Shown here piece by piece: positions 44,725 through 53,970 of a stretch of DNA of 64,000 nucleotides; position 1 is the stretch's first letter; every line of letters begins with the position of its first letter. The notes under the pieces are model-generated. The model saw nothing but the letters and a program-made list of their open reading frames with translations, did no database searches and was not told where the DNA came from. The position numbers and the translations under genes are program-made. This stretch comes from Ralstonia condita (GTDB lineage Bacteria > Pseudomonadota > Gammaproteobacteria > Burkholderiales > Burkholderiaceae). Where the stretch lies: NCBI RefSeq assembly GCF_958405655.1, contig NZ_CATYWO010000001.1, forward strand, positions 558,001-622,000, given 5' to 3'.

Positions 44725-45627
44725 CTACGTCGCCGTCAGCGCGCGCAGCGCTTCGAGCAGCTTGACGGCGGGGCTGGGCAGGATGCCGTGGCGACGCCGG
44801 AACGCAGTGAGCGTGCGGCGCGCCACCAGGCCGGGAATCGGTAGCGGTTCGATGACCCCGGCACGGCGCTCTGCATCGATCATCGGTTCGGCCATCCAGC
44901 TCAGGAAGCCCGAGCGCGCCACCAGGCTCTTGAGCGCCGTCACCGAGCGTGTTTCCACCACGATGTTCGGCAAGCCAAGACCCGCGGCTTCGAACACGTG
45001 CCGCATGTGTTCGTACGGCCCGGTGCCGCGCGGCGGGATGGCCCAGGGCGCATCCAGCGTAGCGGCCAGCGTCAGTGCTGGGCGCTTGCGCAGCGGGTGC
45101 TCGGGCGATGCCACGACGAAGCTGGCGTCTTCCCAGCGGCAATCGGCGATGGCGATGATCTCGTCCGTATCCGGCATCGCAATCGAGAGCGCAAGGTCGA
45201 TCTTGTGCTTGACGAGACCCTCGGCCAGCCGGTCCCAGACGCCCTCGAGGATCTCCACGCGCAGGTTCGGCCAGCGAGCCACCACCGTGCCCACGGCAAG
45301 CGGCAGGACATAACTGGCGATGCTGCCCACTGCGCCCACCCGGATCGTGCCCTTGGCGAGGCCGCGCATGGCGTCGATCTCTTCACGTGCGTAATCGGCC
45401 TCACGCTGCAGCAATGACGCGTGCGGCAGCAGCGCCTCGCCGATGGCGGTCAACTGCATGCCCTTGGAGTGCCGCTCGAACAGCGGCGCGCCCACTTCGT
45501 CTTCCAGGCGCTTGATGATCCGGCTCAGGGCAGGCTGAGTGACGTGCAGGACTTCCGCCGCGCGCCCGAGGCTGCCGGCCGAAACGATGGTGGTGAAGGC
45601 GCGCAACTGGCGCAGATCGAAAGTCAT
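44725..45627 (-). CDS. LysR-family transcriptional regulator (benzoylformate cluster)
   Basis: The 300-residue protein has the LysR helix-turn-helix MTFDLRQLRAFTTIVSAGSL ... TQPALSRIIKRLEDEVGAPL and an effector-binding domain. It diverges from benzoylformate decarboxylase with 92 bp between starts, so it probably controls the aromatic catabolic operon. The spacer includes AT-rich ATTCAAT and TTAAT elements but no clear dyad. Confidence 0.9.
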   Translation of the reverse strand: MTFDLRQLRAFTTIVSAGSLGRAAEVLHVTQPALSRIIKRLEDEVGAPLFERHSKGMQLTAIGEALLPHASLLQREADYAREEIDAMRGLAKGTIRVGAVGSIASYVLPLAVGTVVARWPNLRVEILEGVWDRLAEGLVKHKIDLALSIAMPDTDEIIAIADCRWEDASFVVASPEHPLRKRPALTLAATLDAPWAIPPRGTGPYEHMRHVFEAAGLGLPNIVVETRSVTALKSLVARSGFLSWMAEPMIDAERRAGVIEPLPIPGLVARRTLTAFRRRHGILPSPAVKLLEALRALTAT

Positions 45628-45719
45628 GCCAAAAGGTAATGGCTTTGGCGCAAGAATTCAATGTCGCGTTAATGGCGGCGGATCCCATACTGGCAGCCTG
45701 TTTCAAGGAGACTGCCCGT

Positions 45720-47309
45720 ATGACCCGCACTTCGCTCGCGTTGATCACCGTGCGCGACGCCACCATCGAACTGCTGCGCCAGCTCGGCATGACCCACGTG
45801 TTTGGCAATCCGGGGTCGACCGAGCTGCCGATGTTCCGTGATTTTCCGGAAGATTTCCGCTACATCCTGGGCTTGCAGGAAGCCGTGGTGGTCGGCATGG
45901 CCGATGGCTACGCACAGGCGACAGGCAACGCGGCGCTGGTGAACCTGCACTCGGCCGCCGGTGTCGGCAACGCCATGGGCAACATCTTCACGGCGTTCAA
46001 GAACCGCACGCCGCTCGTCATTACCGCCGGGCAGCAGGCGCGGTCCATCCTGCCGTTCGATCCTTTCCTCGCCTCCAACCAGGCCACCGAACTGCCCAAG
46101 CCGTATGTGAAATGGAGCATCGAGCCCGCGCGTGCGCAAGACGTACCGCTTGCGCTGGCCCGCGCGTATCACATCGCCATGCAGGAGCCGCGTGGGCCGG
46201 TGCTGGTGTCGATTCCTGTCGATGATTGGGACCAGGTAACCGAGCCGGTGGCCGCACACGAAGTCGCAACAGCGGTACGACCCGACCCGGCGGTGCTCGC
46301 CCGCCTTGGCGATGTGCTGGACGCCGCGCGGCGTCCGGCATTTGTGGTGGGTGCAGCGGTTGACCGGGCAGGCGCCTGGGATGCTGTCGTGCAACTCGCC
46401 GAGACGCATCAGGCGCGGGTGTTTACCGCACCGATGGCGGGGCGCGGGGCGTTTCCGGAAGACCACCGGCTGTTTGCCGGTTTCCTGCCGGCCATGCGCG
46501 AAAAGATCGTCGGGCTGCTGCAGGGACATGATGTCGTCTTTGCGCTGGGTGCACCGGCATTCACGTATCACGTGGAAGGGCACGGCCCGCACGTGCCAGT
46601 GGGTGCGAAGCTGGTGCAACTGGTTGACGATCCTGCCACCGCTGCGTGGACCCCAGAGGGCATTTCGGCAGTGGGCAACATTCGGCTGGGCGTCCTCGAT
46701 CTGCTCGCCAGGCCCGCCCCGCCAGCCCGGCCGCTGCCGCCTGCACGCGCCTTATCGCCGCGCGCCGAGCCGGGCGCTCCCATGTCGGCGGCCTTTGTTC
46801 TGCAGACGCTGGACGCGGTACGCCGCCCCACAGACATCGTCGTCGAAGAAGCTCCGAGTGCCCGGTCGGCCATGCAGGCCTATCTGCCCATGCGCCGCTC
46901 GGGCGGGTTCTACACGATGGATAGCGGCGGCCTGGGCTACGGCATGCCCGCTGCCGTGGGCGTGGCGTTGGCAAAGCCGGGCACGCGCGTGATCGGCCTG
47001 ATCGGCGATGGCTCGAGCATGTATTCGATCCAGGCGCTGCGCAGCGCCTCGCTCCTTGAGCTGCCGATGACCTTCGTCATCCTGAACAACCGCCGCTACG
47101 CCGCGCTGCAGGAGTTTGCGCCGGTGTTCGGCTTTGCTGCCACCGATGTGGTGCAGGGCACCGACTTGCAAGGGATTGATTTCGTCGGGCTGGCCCGCGC
47201 CATGGGCTGCACCGGCGAGCGCGTGACCGACCCGCATGCGCTGGAAGCCGTGCTGCGCACCGCATTGCAATCGGCTGGACCGACCTTGATTGAAGTGGAG
47301 ATTGCCTGA
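45720..47309 (+). CDS. mdlC: Benzoylformate decarboxylase
   Basis: The 529-residue thiamine diphosphate enzyme has the family length (528) and catalytic residues: Ser in FGNPGSTELPMF, Glu in LGLQEAVVVGMADG and His in NLHSAAGVGNAMGN. The C-terminal cofactor motif is GDGSSMYSIQALRS. It decarboxylates benzoylformate (phenylglyoxylate) to benzaldehyde. The start MTRTSLALI follows AAGGAG; the open upstream frame is ignored. It overlaps the dehydrogenase gene (TGATG). Other 2-oxo acid decarboxylases are close, so the substrate rests on the His/Ser pair and context. Confidence 0.87.
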   Translation: MTRTSLALITVRDATIELLRQLGMTHVFGNPGSTELPMFRDFPEDFRYILGLQEAVVVGMADGYAQATGNAALVNLHSAAGVGNAMGNIFTAFKNRTPLVITAGQQARSILPFDPFLASNQATELPKPYVKWSIEPARAQDVPLALARAYHIAMQEPRGPVLVSIPVDDWDQVTEPVAAHEVATAVRPDPAVLARLGDVLDAARRPAFVVGAAVDRAGAWDAVVQLAETHQARVFTAPMAGRGAFPEDHRLFAGFLPAMREKIVGLLQGHDVVFALGAPAFTYHVEGHGPHVPVGAKLVQLVDDPATAAWTPEGISAVGNIRLGVLDLLARPAPPARPLPPARALSPRAEPGAPMSAAFVLQTLDAVRRPTDIVVEEAPSARSAMQAYLPMRRSGGFYTMDSGGLGYGMPAAVGVALAKPGTRVIGLIGDGSSMYSIQALRSASLLELPMTFVILNNRRYAALQEFAPVFGFAATDVVQGTDLQGIDFVGLARAMGCTGERVTDPHALEAVLRTALQSAGPTLIEVEIA

Positions 47310-48793
47310 TGACGAATACGAACGTTGCACCGCTGGACACTGCGCAGACCATCCCGATGCTGATCAACGGGGAGCGTGTACAGGCCGCCAATGGCCAGGT
47401 CTTCGAGCGACGCAACCCGCTCGATTGCACCGTGGCAACACGCGCGCCGGCCGCCACGGTGGATGACGCCCGTCGAGCGGTCGATGCGGCAGCCGCTGCC
47501 TTCCCTGCCTGGGCCGCGATGGGCCCGTCCGAACGCCGTGCGTTGCTCATGCGTGCGGCGCAGGCGCTAGAAGCGAAGGGCGACGCCTTTGCGGAGGCCA
47601 TGGCGGCCGAGACAGGCGCGTCCGCATTGTGGGCCGGCTTCAACGTGCATCTGGCCGCAAGTGGATTGCAGGAGGCCGCCGCCATGGTCACGCAGATTGC
47701 CGGAGAGGTCATTCCTTCGGACGTGCCAGGCAGCCTGGCGATGGGCGTGCGCCAACCGGCAGGCGTGGTACTGGGCATCGCCCCGTGGAATGCACCGGTC
47801 ATTCTGGCAGTGCGTGCGATCGCGCTGCCGCTGGCGTGCGGCAATACCGTCGTGCTCAAGGGCTCGGAAGTCTCCCCGGCCACGCACGGACTCATCATCG
47901 AAGCCCTGCAGGAGGCCGGTCTGCCCAGCGGCGTCGTCAACTTCGTGACCAATGCGCCGGCCGATGCAGGCGCCGTCGTCGAGGCCATGATCGCGCACCC
48001 GGCTGTGCGGCGGGTCAACTTCACCGGTTCCACGCGCGTGGGCCGCATCATCGCGCAGACGTGCGCCACGTATCTCAAACCAGCCGTGCTGGAGTTGGGC
48101 GGCAAGGCGCCGCTGCTCGTGCTGGCCGATGCGGATATCGATGCCGCCGTGGCGGGCGCTGCCTTCGGCGCCTTTGCCAATTCCGGGCAGATCTGCATGT
48201 CCACCGAACGCATCATCGTGGATGCATCCATCGCTGATGCGTTTGTTGCCAAGCTTGCGGCGAAGGCCGCATCGTTGCCACTGGGCGATCCACGCAAGGG
48301 TCCTGCGGTGCTCGGCTCGGTGGTCGACATGAGCACGGTCGAACGCTGCAATCACCTGATCGATGACGCACTCGCCAAGGGTGCAACGCTGGTGTGTGGT
48401 GGCAAGGCCACCAGCACGCTGATGCCGGCTACGCTGCTCGACCACGTCACGCCCGACATGCTGATCTACTCGGAAGAGTCGTTCGGACCCGTGAAGGGCA
48501 TCGTACGGGTGAGCGGAGACGATGCGGCCGTGGCCTGCGCGAATGACAATGCGTACGGCCTTTCGTCGGCCGTTTTCAGCCGCGACGTGGCCCGGGCGAT
48601 GAACGTGGCGCGCCGCATCGAATCGGGGATCTGCCACATCAATGGCCCGACTGTGCATGACGAGGCGCAGATGCCGTTCGGCGGCGTCAAGGCGAGCGGC
48701 TTCGGTCGCTTTGGCGGTCGTGCAGGGGTGGCCGAGTTCACCGAACTGCGCTGGCTGACGGTGCAGACCTCGCCACGCCATTATCCGTTTTGA
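47309..48793 (+). CDS. Aldehyde dehydrogenase (probable benzaldehyde dehydrogenase)
   Basis: The 494-residue NAD(P)-dependent enzyme has WNAPVILAVRAIALPLACGN, FTGSTRVGR (cofactor), the general base in LELGGKAPLLVLADADID and the nucleophile in NSGQICMSTER. It resembles vanillin/salicylaldehyde dehydrogenases. Overlap with mdlC (TGATG) shows coupling, so benzaldehyde from the decarboxylase is the likely substrate, giving benzoate. Exact specificity cannot be read from the sequence. Confidence 0.88.
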   Translation: MTNTNVAPLDTAQTIPMLINGERVQAANGQVFERRNPLDCTVATRAPAATVDDARRAVDAAAAAFPAWAAMGPSERRALLMRAAQALEAKGDAFAEAMAAETGASALWAGFNVHLAASGLQEAAAMVTQIAGEVIPSDVPGSLAMGVRQPAGVVLGIAPWNAPVILAVRAIALPLACGNTVVLKGSEVSPATHGLIIEALQEAGLPSGVVNFVTNAPADAGAVVEAMIAHPAVRRVNFTGSTRVGRIIAQTCATYLKPAVLELGGKAPLLVLADADIDAAVAGAAFGAFANSGQICMSTERIIVDASIADAFVAKLAAKAASLPLGDPRKGPAVLGSVVDMSTVERCNHLIDDALAKGATLVCGGKATSTLMPATLLDHVTPDMLIYSEESFGPVKGIVRVSGDDAAVACANDNAYGLSSAVFSRDVARAMNVARRIESGICHINGPTVHDEAQMPFGGVKASGFGRFGGRAGVAEFTELRWLTVQTSPRHYPF

Positions 48794-48800
48794 GCCGGTC

Positions 48801-49736
48801 ATGGATATCGCGATACTCGGCGCGGGCGCCATGGGTTCGCTCTTTGGCGGATTGCTGGCGCAAGCGGGTGAACATGTCACGCTGCTCGACATCAACGATG
48901 CGCATCTGGACGCGATCGGCACGCAGGGCTTGCAGCTCGAAACCGACCATGGCGAGCGCCGTATCCGCAACCTGCAGGCCATGAGACCGGGCGCGGCAAC
49001 GCGGCGCCCCGACCTGCTCATCGTCTTCACCAAGGCAATGCACACGCGCGCTGCACTGGCCAGCGCGCGCCACCTCATCGGCCCATCGACGCACGTGCTG
49101 ACCCTGCAGAATGGTCTGGGTAATGTTGAGGCGCTGGTACCTGTAGTGCCGCGCGAACGCATCTTCGTCGGCGTGACGACGTGGCCAGCCGACCTCACGG
49201 GTCCGGGCCGAGTGCGTTCGCATGGTGCCGGTGCGATTCGCATGATGACGGCCGATGGCGCCCAAAGCCCTGCACTCGCACGCGCAGTCCATGCGCTGAC
49301 GAACGCGGGCTTGAACTGCCACGCTGACGAGAATGTGTGGGGCGCGGTGTGGGAAAAGGTGGCTTTCAATGCAGCGCTCAACCCGTTGTGCACGGTGCTG
49401 AATCGACCCGTCGATGCGCTCGGTGCGGTGGAAGACGGTCCGGCGCTCGCGCTGGCCATCGCCAACGAGGTGCTGGCCGTGGCGCGCGCGACTGGCATCC
49501 CTGTCGACGCCGCGAAGGTGGGCGACAACGTGCGGCACGCCATCGTCGCCCACTGCGGGCACAAGCCTTCCATGCTGCAGGACGTGCTGGCCGGACGGCC
49601 GACCGAGATCGAATCCATCAACGGCGCCGTGGTGGCGACAGCGCGCCGGCATGGCGTGCCGGTGCCGCACACGGAGACGCTCATGCAGCTGGTCAGGCTG
49701 CTGCAGGCGCAGGGCCTGAGCCCCGGAGCGCCGTAG
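48801..49736 (+). CDS. Ketopantoate reductase-family dehydrogenase (candidate D-mandelate dehydrogenase)
   Basis: The 311-residue protein has the N-terminal NADP motif MDIAILGAGAMGSLFGG, the catalytic Lys in WEKVAFNAALNPL and Glu in TEIESINGAVV, all typical of PanE/ApbA. It begins 7 bp after the aldehyde dehydrogenase. Inside a benzoylformate operon a vitamin-B5 role is less likely. D-mandelate dehydrogenases of Enterococcus belong to this family, so oxidation of D-mandelate to benzoylformate is a reasonable inference. Direct proof is absent. Confidence 0.85.
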   Translation: MDIAILGAGAMGSLFGGLLAQAGEHVTLLDINDAHLDAIGTQGLQLETDHGERRIRNLQAMRPGAATRRPDLLIVFTKAMHTRAALASARHLIGPSTHVLTLQNGLGNVEALVPVVPRERIFVGVTTWPADLTGPGRVRSHGAGAIRMMTADGAQSPALARAVHALTNAGLNCHADENVWGAVWEKVAFNAALNPLCTVLNRPVDALGAVEDGPALALAIANEVLAVARATGIPVDAAKVGDNVRHAIVAHCGHKPSMLQDVLAGRPTEIESINGAVVATARRHGVPVPHTETLMQLVRLLQAQGLSPGAP

Positions 49737-49809
49737 CGCAGCCGCTCACGGACGTTCGATATCGTCAATTCAAACGGCGCGCAGACGCCAGTTCACAGGA
49801 GACAACCAC

Positions 49810-49863
49810 ATGATGTTCAGTTCGAGCTTGCAGAGCGCGGCGTTCAAACGGAGGCCCTTATGA
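49810..49863 (+). CDS. 17-codon leader ORF coupled to the MFS gene
   Basis: ATG 49810, seven bases after AGGAGA, opens a frame of 17 codons (product MMFSSSLQSAAFKRRPL). Its stop TGA overlaps the start of the next gene (ATGA). The geometry of a strong ribosome site and overlapping stop/start suggests translational coupling or regulation of the transporter. The peptide has no known family. Confidence 0.4.
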   Translation: MMFSSSLQSAAFKRRPL

Positions 49864-51251
49864 GTCGGAGTCAGATGACGGTCGATATCGGGGCCGTTCT
49901 GGACGACGGTCCATTTTCGCTGGCGCAGAAGGTGGCGGTGCTGCTCGCAGCCTTTGCCATTGTCATGGACGGCTTTGACGGTCAGTTGATCGGATTTGCC
50001 ATCCCCGTGCTGATCAAGGAGTGGGGCATCACGCGCAACGCGTTCGCACCGGCCGTGGCCGCGGGGCTCATTGGCATGGGCCTGGGGAGTGCGCTGGCCG
50101 GCCTGTTTGCCGATCACTTCGGGCGTCGCTGGGCGTTGATCGTCAGCGTGTTCGTGTTTGGCGTGGCGACGTGTTCGATCGGCTTCGCGCCCAATGTGGC
50201 GACGATCGCCATGCTGCGGTTCATTGCTGGCCTGGGCATTGGTGGCGCGCTGCCAAGCTCCACCACGATGACGGCGGAGTTCACGCCCGCGCGTCGCCGC
50301 ACGCTGGCGGTGACGGCCACCATCGTGTGCGTGCCGCTGGGCGGGATGCTCGCGGGCCTGTTTGCGGGTCACGTGCTGCCGCTCTATGGCTGGCGTGGGT
50401 TGTTCTGGATCGGCGGGGCGCTGCCGCTGGTACTCGGAGGCGTGCTGGTGATTGGGCTACCCGAATCGCCGCGTTTCCTGGCGCGTCGTCCGTCGCGCTG
50501 GCCACAACTGGCGCATCTGCTATCGAAGATGGGGCGCGATGTGCCCGCCAATACCGCGTTTGCGGATGTGGCGGGTCAGAAGGTCATTCAGCACGCGAGT
50601 TTCCGGTCGCTTTTCGCGCCGGGGCAGGCGCGCGATACGGTGGCGCTTTGGGCGGCCTTCTTCATGTGCCTGCTGGCCGTGTATGCGGCGTTCAGCTGGC
50701 TGCCGACGATGCTTGCTTCAGAAGGTTTAAGCGTGAGCGTGGCCGGCTCGGGGCTGACGGCGTACAACCTCGGCGGTGTGATCGGCGCCCTGGTTTGCGC
50801 AGTGACCATCGCGCGATGGGGTTCGCGTTGGCCCATGGCGCTGTGTTGCGTGGGCGCGGCCGCGAGCGCCTTTGCGTTGCAGGGTGTCGACGCCAAGCTG
50901 AATACGAATCTGCTGATCGTCGGGCTTGGGCTGCACGGGCTGTTCGTCAACGCCGTGCAATCGACGATGTATGCGCTCTGTGCCTATGTCTATCCGACGG
51001 CGGTGCGCGCAACGGGCACGGCGTCGGCGGTGGCGTTCGGTCGGCTGGGCGCGATTCTCAGCGCGTTTGCCGGGGCGATGATTATCACCGCCGGCGGGTC
51101 AGTGGCCTATCTGGCCATGCTCGGGATCGTGATGTTGGTGGTGTTGGCCGCGCTGCTGGCCATGCGCGAACAGATCCCGCGCCTGATCCAGCGGGCGACT
51201 CCGTCTGGAGCCGGCCCCCAGTTGCCACACGGCAGTCCGGTCAAACCATAG
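49860..51251 (+). CDS. MFS transporter, aromatic acid:H+ symporter type
   Basis: The 463-residue protein has twelve predicted helices, the helix 1 motif IVMDGFDGQLIGF characteristic of the AAHS group (BenK/PcaK/MhpT-like) and LFADHFGRRWAL between helices 2 and 3. Such symporters import benzoate, hydroxybenzoates or related acids. It ends the benzoylformate operon and probably imports mandelate, benzoylformate or benzoate. CGGAGGCCCTT precedes the ATG. Confidence 0.9.
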   Translation: MSRSQMTVDIGAVLDDGPFSLAQKVAVLLAAFAIVMDGFDGQLIGFAIPVLIKEWGITRNAFAPAVAAGLIGMGLGSALAGLFADHFGRRWALIVSVFVFGVATCSIGFAPNVATIAMLRFIAGLGIGGALPSSTTMTAEFTPARRRTLAVTATIVCVPLGGMLAGLFAGHVLPLYGWRGLFWIGGALPLVLGGVLVIGLPESPRFLARRPSRWPQLAHLLSKMGRDVPANTAFADVAGQKVIQHASFRSLFAPGQARDTVALWAAFFMCLLAVYAAFSWLPTMLASEGLSVSVAGSGLTAYNLGGVIGALVCAVTIARWGSRWPMALCCVGAAASAFALQGVDAKLNTNLLIVGLGLHGLFVNAVQSTMYALCAYVYPTAVRATGTASAVAFGRLGAILSAFAGAMIITAGGSVAYLAMLGIVMLVVLAALLAMREQIPRLIQRATPSGAGPQLPHGSPVKP

Positions 51252-51271
51252 CTGCCACGCTGGGCGCAGCG

Positions 51272-52741
51272 CTACATCAGGATGATGTCGTACTGCTCCT
51301 GGCTGGCCGCCGACGATTCCACCTGCAGCGAAATCGGCTTGCCGATGAAATCCCCCAGCATCGCAAGGTGCTGGCTTTCTTCTTCCAGGAACAGATCGAT
51401 CACCGATTGCGACGCGAGGATGCGGAATTCGCGCGGATTGAACTGCCGCGACTCGCGCATGATCTCGCGCAGGATGTCGTAGCACACGGTGCGCGGCGTC
51501 TTCACCTGGCCCTTGCCCTGGCATACCGGGCATTGCTCGCACAGCACATGCGCGAGCGATTCGCGCGTGCGTTTGCGCGTCATCTCCACCAGGCCCAGCT
51601 GCGAGAAGCTGTTGACCGTGATGCGCGTGCGGTCGCGCGACAGCGCCTTGCGCAGTTCCGCCAGCACGGCATCGCGATGCTCGGCCGACTCCATGTCGAT
51701 GAAGTCGATGATGATGATGCCGCCCAGGTTGCGCAGCCGCAGCTGACGCGCAATGGTGTGGGCTGCTTCCAGGTTGGTCTTGAAGATCGTGTCGTCGAAG
51801 TTGCGCGCGCCCACGTAACCGCCGGTGTTGACGTCGATGGTCGTCATCGCCTCGGTCTGGTCGATCATCAGGTAACCGCCCGATTTCAGGTCGACCCGGC
51901 GCGACAGCGCACGCTCCACTTCCGCTTCGATGTTGTACAGGTCGAAGATCGGCCGTTCGCCGGTGTAATGCGTCAGGCGCTCGACCACGGCCGGCGTGTA
52001 CTCCTGCGCAAACTCGACGAGCTTCTGATGGTTCTCGCGCGAATCGACCTGGATGCTGCGCGTTTCGTCCGTCACGAAATCGCGTAGCACGCGCTGGGCG
52101 AGGTTCAGGTCCTGATACAGGATCGACGGGGCGGGCAGGGTCGTCGCGTTGTGGCGGATGGTTGCCCAGATCTTGCGCAGGTAGGCGACATCGTTGGCGA
52201 GCTCCTCGTCGGTGGCTTCTTCGGCGATGGTGCGCACAATGAAGCCGCCGCGCTCGTCGGTGGGGACCATGGCTGTCACGCGCGAACGCAGCGCTTCACG
52301 CTCGGCCTCGTTGCCGATTTTTTGCGAGATCCCGATGTGCGGGTCTTGCGGCAGATACACCAGCGTGCGGCCGGCAATGCTGACCTGCGTGGACAGCCGC
52401 GCCCCTTTGGTGCCGATCGGATCCTTGATGACCTGCACCATCAGCGCCTGGCCTTCGAAGAGCGTTTTTTCGATGGCGACCTGCGGTGTGGGCGGCGCGT
52501 CTTTGGCATCGCGCGGGTGCCAGATGTCGGCCACATGCAGGAACGCCGCGCGCTCCAGGCCGATATCGATGAAGGCCGACTGCATGCCCGGCAGCACGCG
52601 TACAACCTTGCCGAGGTAGATGTTTCCGACGAGTCCCCGCGTGAGCGTGCGCTCGATGTGGAGTTCCTGAACGGCGGCTTGCTGGACGATGGCCACGCGC
52701 GTTTCTTGCGGCGTGATATTGACGAGGATGTCTTCGGACAT
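51272..52741 (-). CDS. rng: Ribonuclease G
   Basis: The 489-residue protein starts MSEDILVNITPQETRVAIVQ, has an S1 RNA-binding region near residue 40 (GNIYLGKVVRVLPGMQSAFIDIG), the catalytic DVNTGGYVG and IIIDFIDM segments and the zinc-link CPVCQGKG. It lacks the long C-terminal scaffold of RNase E, so RNase G is the better call. It cleaves 16S rRNA precursor 5' ends and mRNAs. It ends the hemF-nadD-rsfS-rlmH-maf operon, about 118 bp after maf. Confidence 0.94.
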   Translation of the reverse strand: MSEDILVNITPQETRVAIVQQAAVQELHIERTLTRGLVGNIYLGKVVRVLPGMQSAFIDIGLERAAFLHVADIWHPRDAKDAPPTPQVAIEKTLFEGQALMVQVIKDPIGTKGARLSTQVSIAGRTLVYLPQDPHIGISQKIGNEAEREALRSRVTAMVPTDERGGFIVRTIAEEATDEELANDVAYLRKIWATIRHNATTLPAPSILYQDLNLAQRVLRDFVTDETRSIQVDSRENHQKLVEFAQEYTPAVVERLTHYTGERPIFDLYNIEAEVERALSRRVDLKSGGYLMIDQTEAMTTIDVNTGGYVGARNFDDTIFKTNLEAAHTIARQLRLRNLGGIIIIDFIDMESAEHRDAVLAELRKALSRDRTRITVNSFSQLGLVEMTRKRTRESLAHVLCEQCPVCQGKGQVKTPRTVCYDILREIMRESRQFNPREFRILASQSVIDLFLEEESQHLAMLGDFIGKPISLQVESSAASQEQYDIILM

Positions 52742-52858
52742 GAGAGATACCAGGAGAGCGGGTTTCAGCACCCGCCTCCGGGCTGGTAGTGCGCGCCCGA
52801 AGCGTGTCTTGAAACCGGCCCTCGCACACTGGCGGCGTGTGCGGGTTGCAGCGTGGGG

Positions 52859-53482
52859 TTACAGCACCACTCCGGCTTGTGCGAGCAGCGCTGCGGTCTC
52901 GAACAAGGGTAGGCCCATGATACCCGAATAGCTTCCCGAGATATGCGCGACAAAGGCCGCTGCGCGCCCCTGGATGCCGTAGGCGCCGGCCTTGCCGAAC
53001 GGCTCGCCGCTGGCGATGTAGCGGGCGATGTCGTTGTTCGTCAGCACGGCAAACCGCACGTCCGAGATGGACAGCGCGTGCATTGGCGTGCCTTCGGCCG
53101 TGACGACCGTCACGGCGGTCAGCACACGGTGCGCCCGGCCGGACAGGCCCCGCAGCATGCGATGGGCGTCGGCGGCATCGGCCGGCTTGCCCAGAATCTC
53201 GCCGCCAAGGCACACGGTGGTGTCGGAAGTCAGGATCGGCAGGGCGGGGAGGTCGCGTGTGATCCGGCGGCGTACGGCTGCCTGCGCTTTCAGGGCGCAG
53301 ACGCGCTGAACGTAATCGTCGGGTGTTTCACCGGCTAGCACGGCTTCGAGCGATTCCGCGTCTTCGTCGTCGGCGGCCAGCAGGAGCTCGAAGCGTGCGC
53401 CGATCTGGCGCAGCAGTTCCTGCCGGCGCGGGCTTTGGGAGGCCAGATACAGATGTGGGGCGCCGGCGGTTTCGAGCGTCAT
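52859..53482 (-). CDS. Maf/YceF-like nucleoside triphosphate pyrophosphatase
   Basis: The 207-residue protein has the Maf signature LYLASQSPRRQELLRQIG, the acidic residues near ILTSDTTVCLGGEILGKP, and YGIQGRAAAFVAHISGSYSG. It hydrolyses dTTP/UTP-type or modified nucleotides to monophosphates, acting as housecleaning. Its ATG overlaps the rlmH stop (ATGA), showing coupling. YceF and YhdE types cannot be separated by eye. Confidence 0.93.
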   Translation of the reverse strand: MTLETAGAPHLYLASQSPRRQELLRQIGARFELLLAADDEDAESLEAVLAGETPDDYVQRVCALKAQAAVRRRITRDLPALPILTSDTTVCLGGEILGKPADAADAHRMLRGLSGRAHRVLTAVTVVTAEGTPMHALSISDVRFAVLTNNDIARYIASGEPFGKAGAYGIQGRAAAFVAHISGSYSGIMGLPLFETAALLAQAGVVL

Positions 53483-53949
53483 ACGCGGTGATAGGGGTGG
53501 TTCTGCGTGATGCTCCACGCGCGGTAGAGCTGCTCGGCCAGCAGCACGCGCACCATGCCATGCGGCAGCGTCAGGCTGGATAGGCGGATCAGCATGCGCG
53601 CCTTGGCCTTGAGCGTTGGGTCCAGCCCGTCCGCGCCGCCGATCACGAAAGCGATGTCACCGCCTTCCTGCTGCCATCCGGTGAGGGATTCAGACAGTGC
53701 GACGGTGGTGAGGTCCTTGCCGCGCTCATCCAGCGCGATCATGCGACAGCCCTTGGGCAGCGCGGCTTCAATGCGCGCGGCTTCAAGCTGCATGACGGTG
53801 GCGGCGGTGCGGCTGCCCGAGCGCTGCTCGGGCTTGATTTCGCGCAGTTCGATGCGCAGCTCGGGCGGCATGCGCTTGGCATATTCAGAGAAGCCGTCCT
53901 CGATCCAGGACGGCATCTTGTGCCCGACGGCAACGATCAGCAACTGCAT
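53479..53949 (-). CDS. rlmH: 23S rRNA (pseudouridine1915-N3)-methyltransferase
   Basis: The 156-residue SPOUT-fold enzyme has MQLLIVAVGHKMPSWIEDGF at the N-terminus, FVIGGADGL (S-adenosylmethionine knot) and the C-terminal SITQNHPYHRV tail. It methylates pseudouridine 1915 of 23S rRNA in assembled 70S ribosomes. rsfS lies just upstream (21 bp) and maf overlaps downstream, the standard gene order. Confidence 0.97.
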   Translation of the reverse strand: MQLLIVAVGHKMPSWIEDGFSEYAKRMPPELRIELREIKPEQRSGSRTAATVMQLEAARIEAALPKGCRMIALDERGKDLTTVALSESLTGWQQEGGDIAFVIGGADGLDPTLKAKARMLIRLSSLTLPHGMVRVLLAEQLYRAWSITQNHPYHRV

Positions 53950-53970
53950 GGCGCGAGTGCGTGCCCGACG

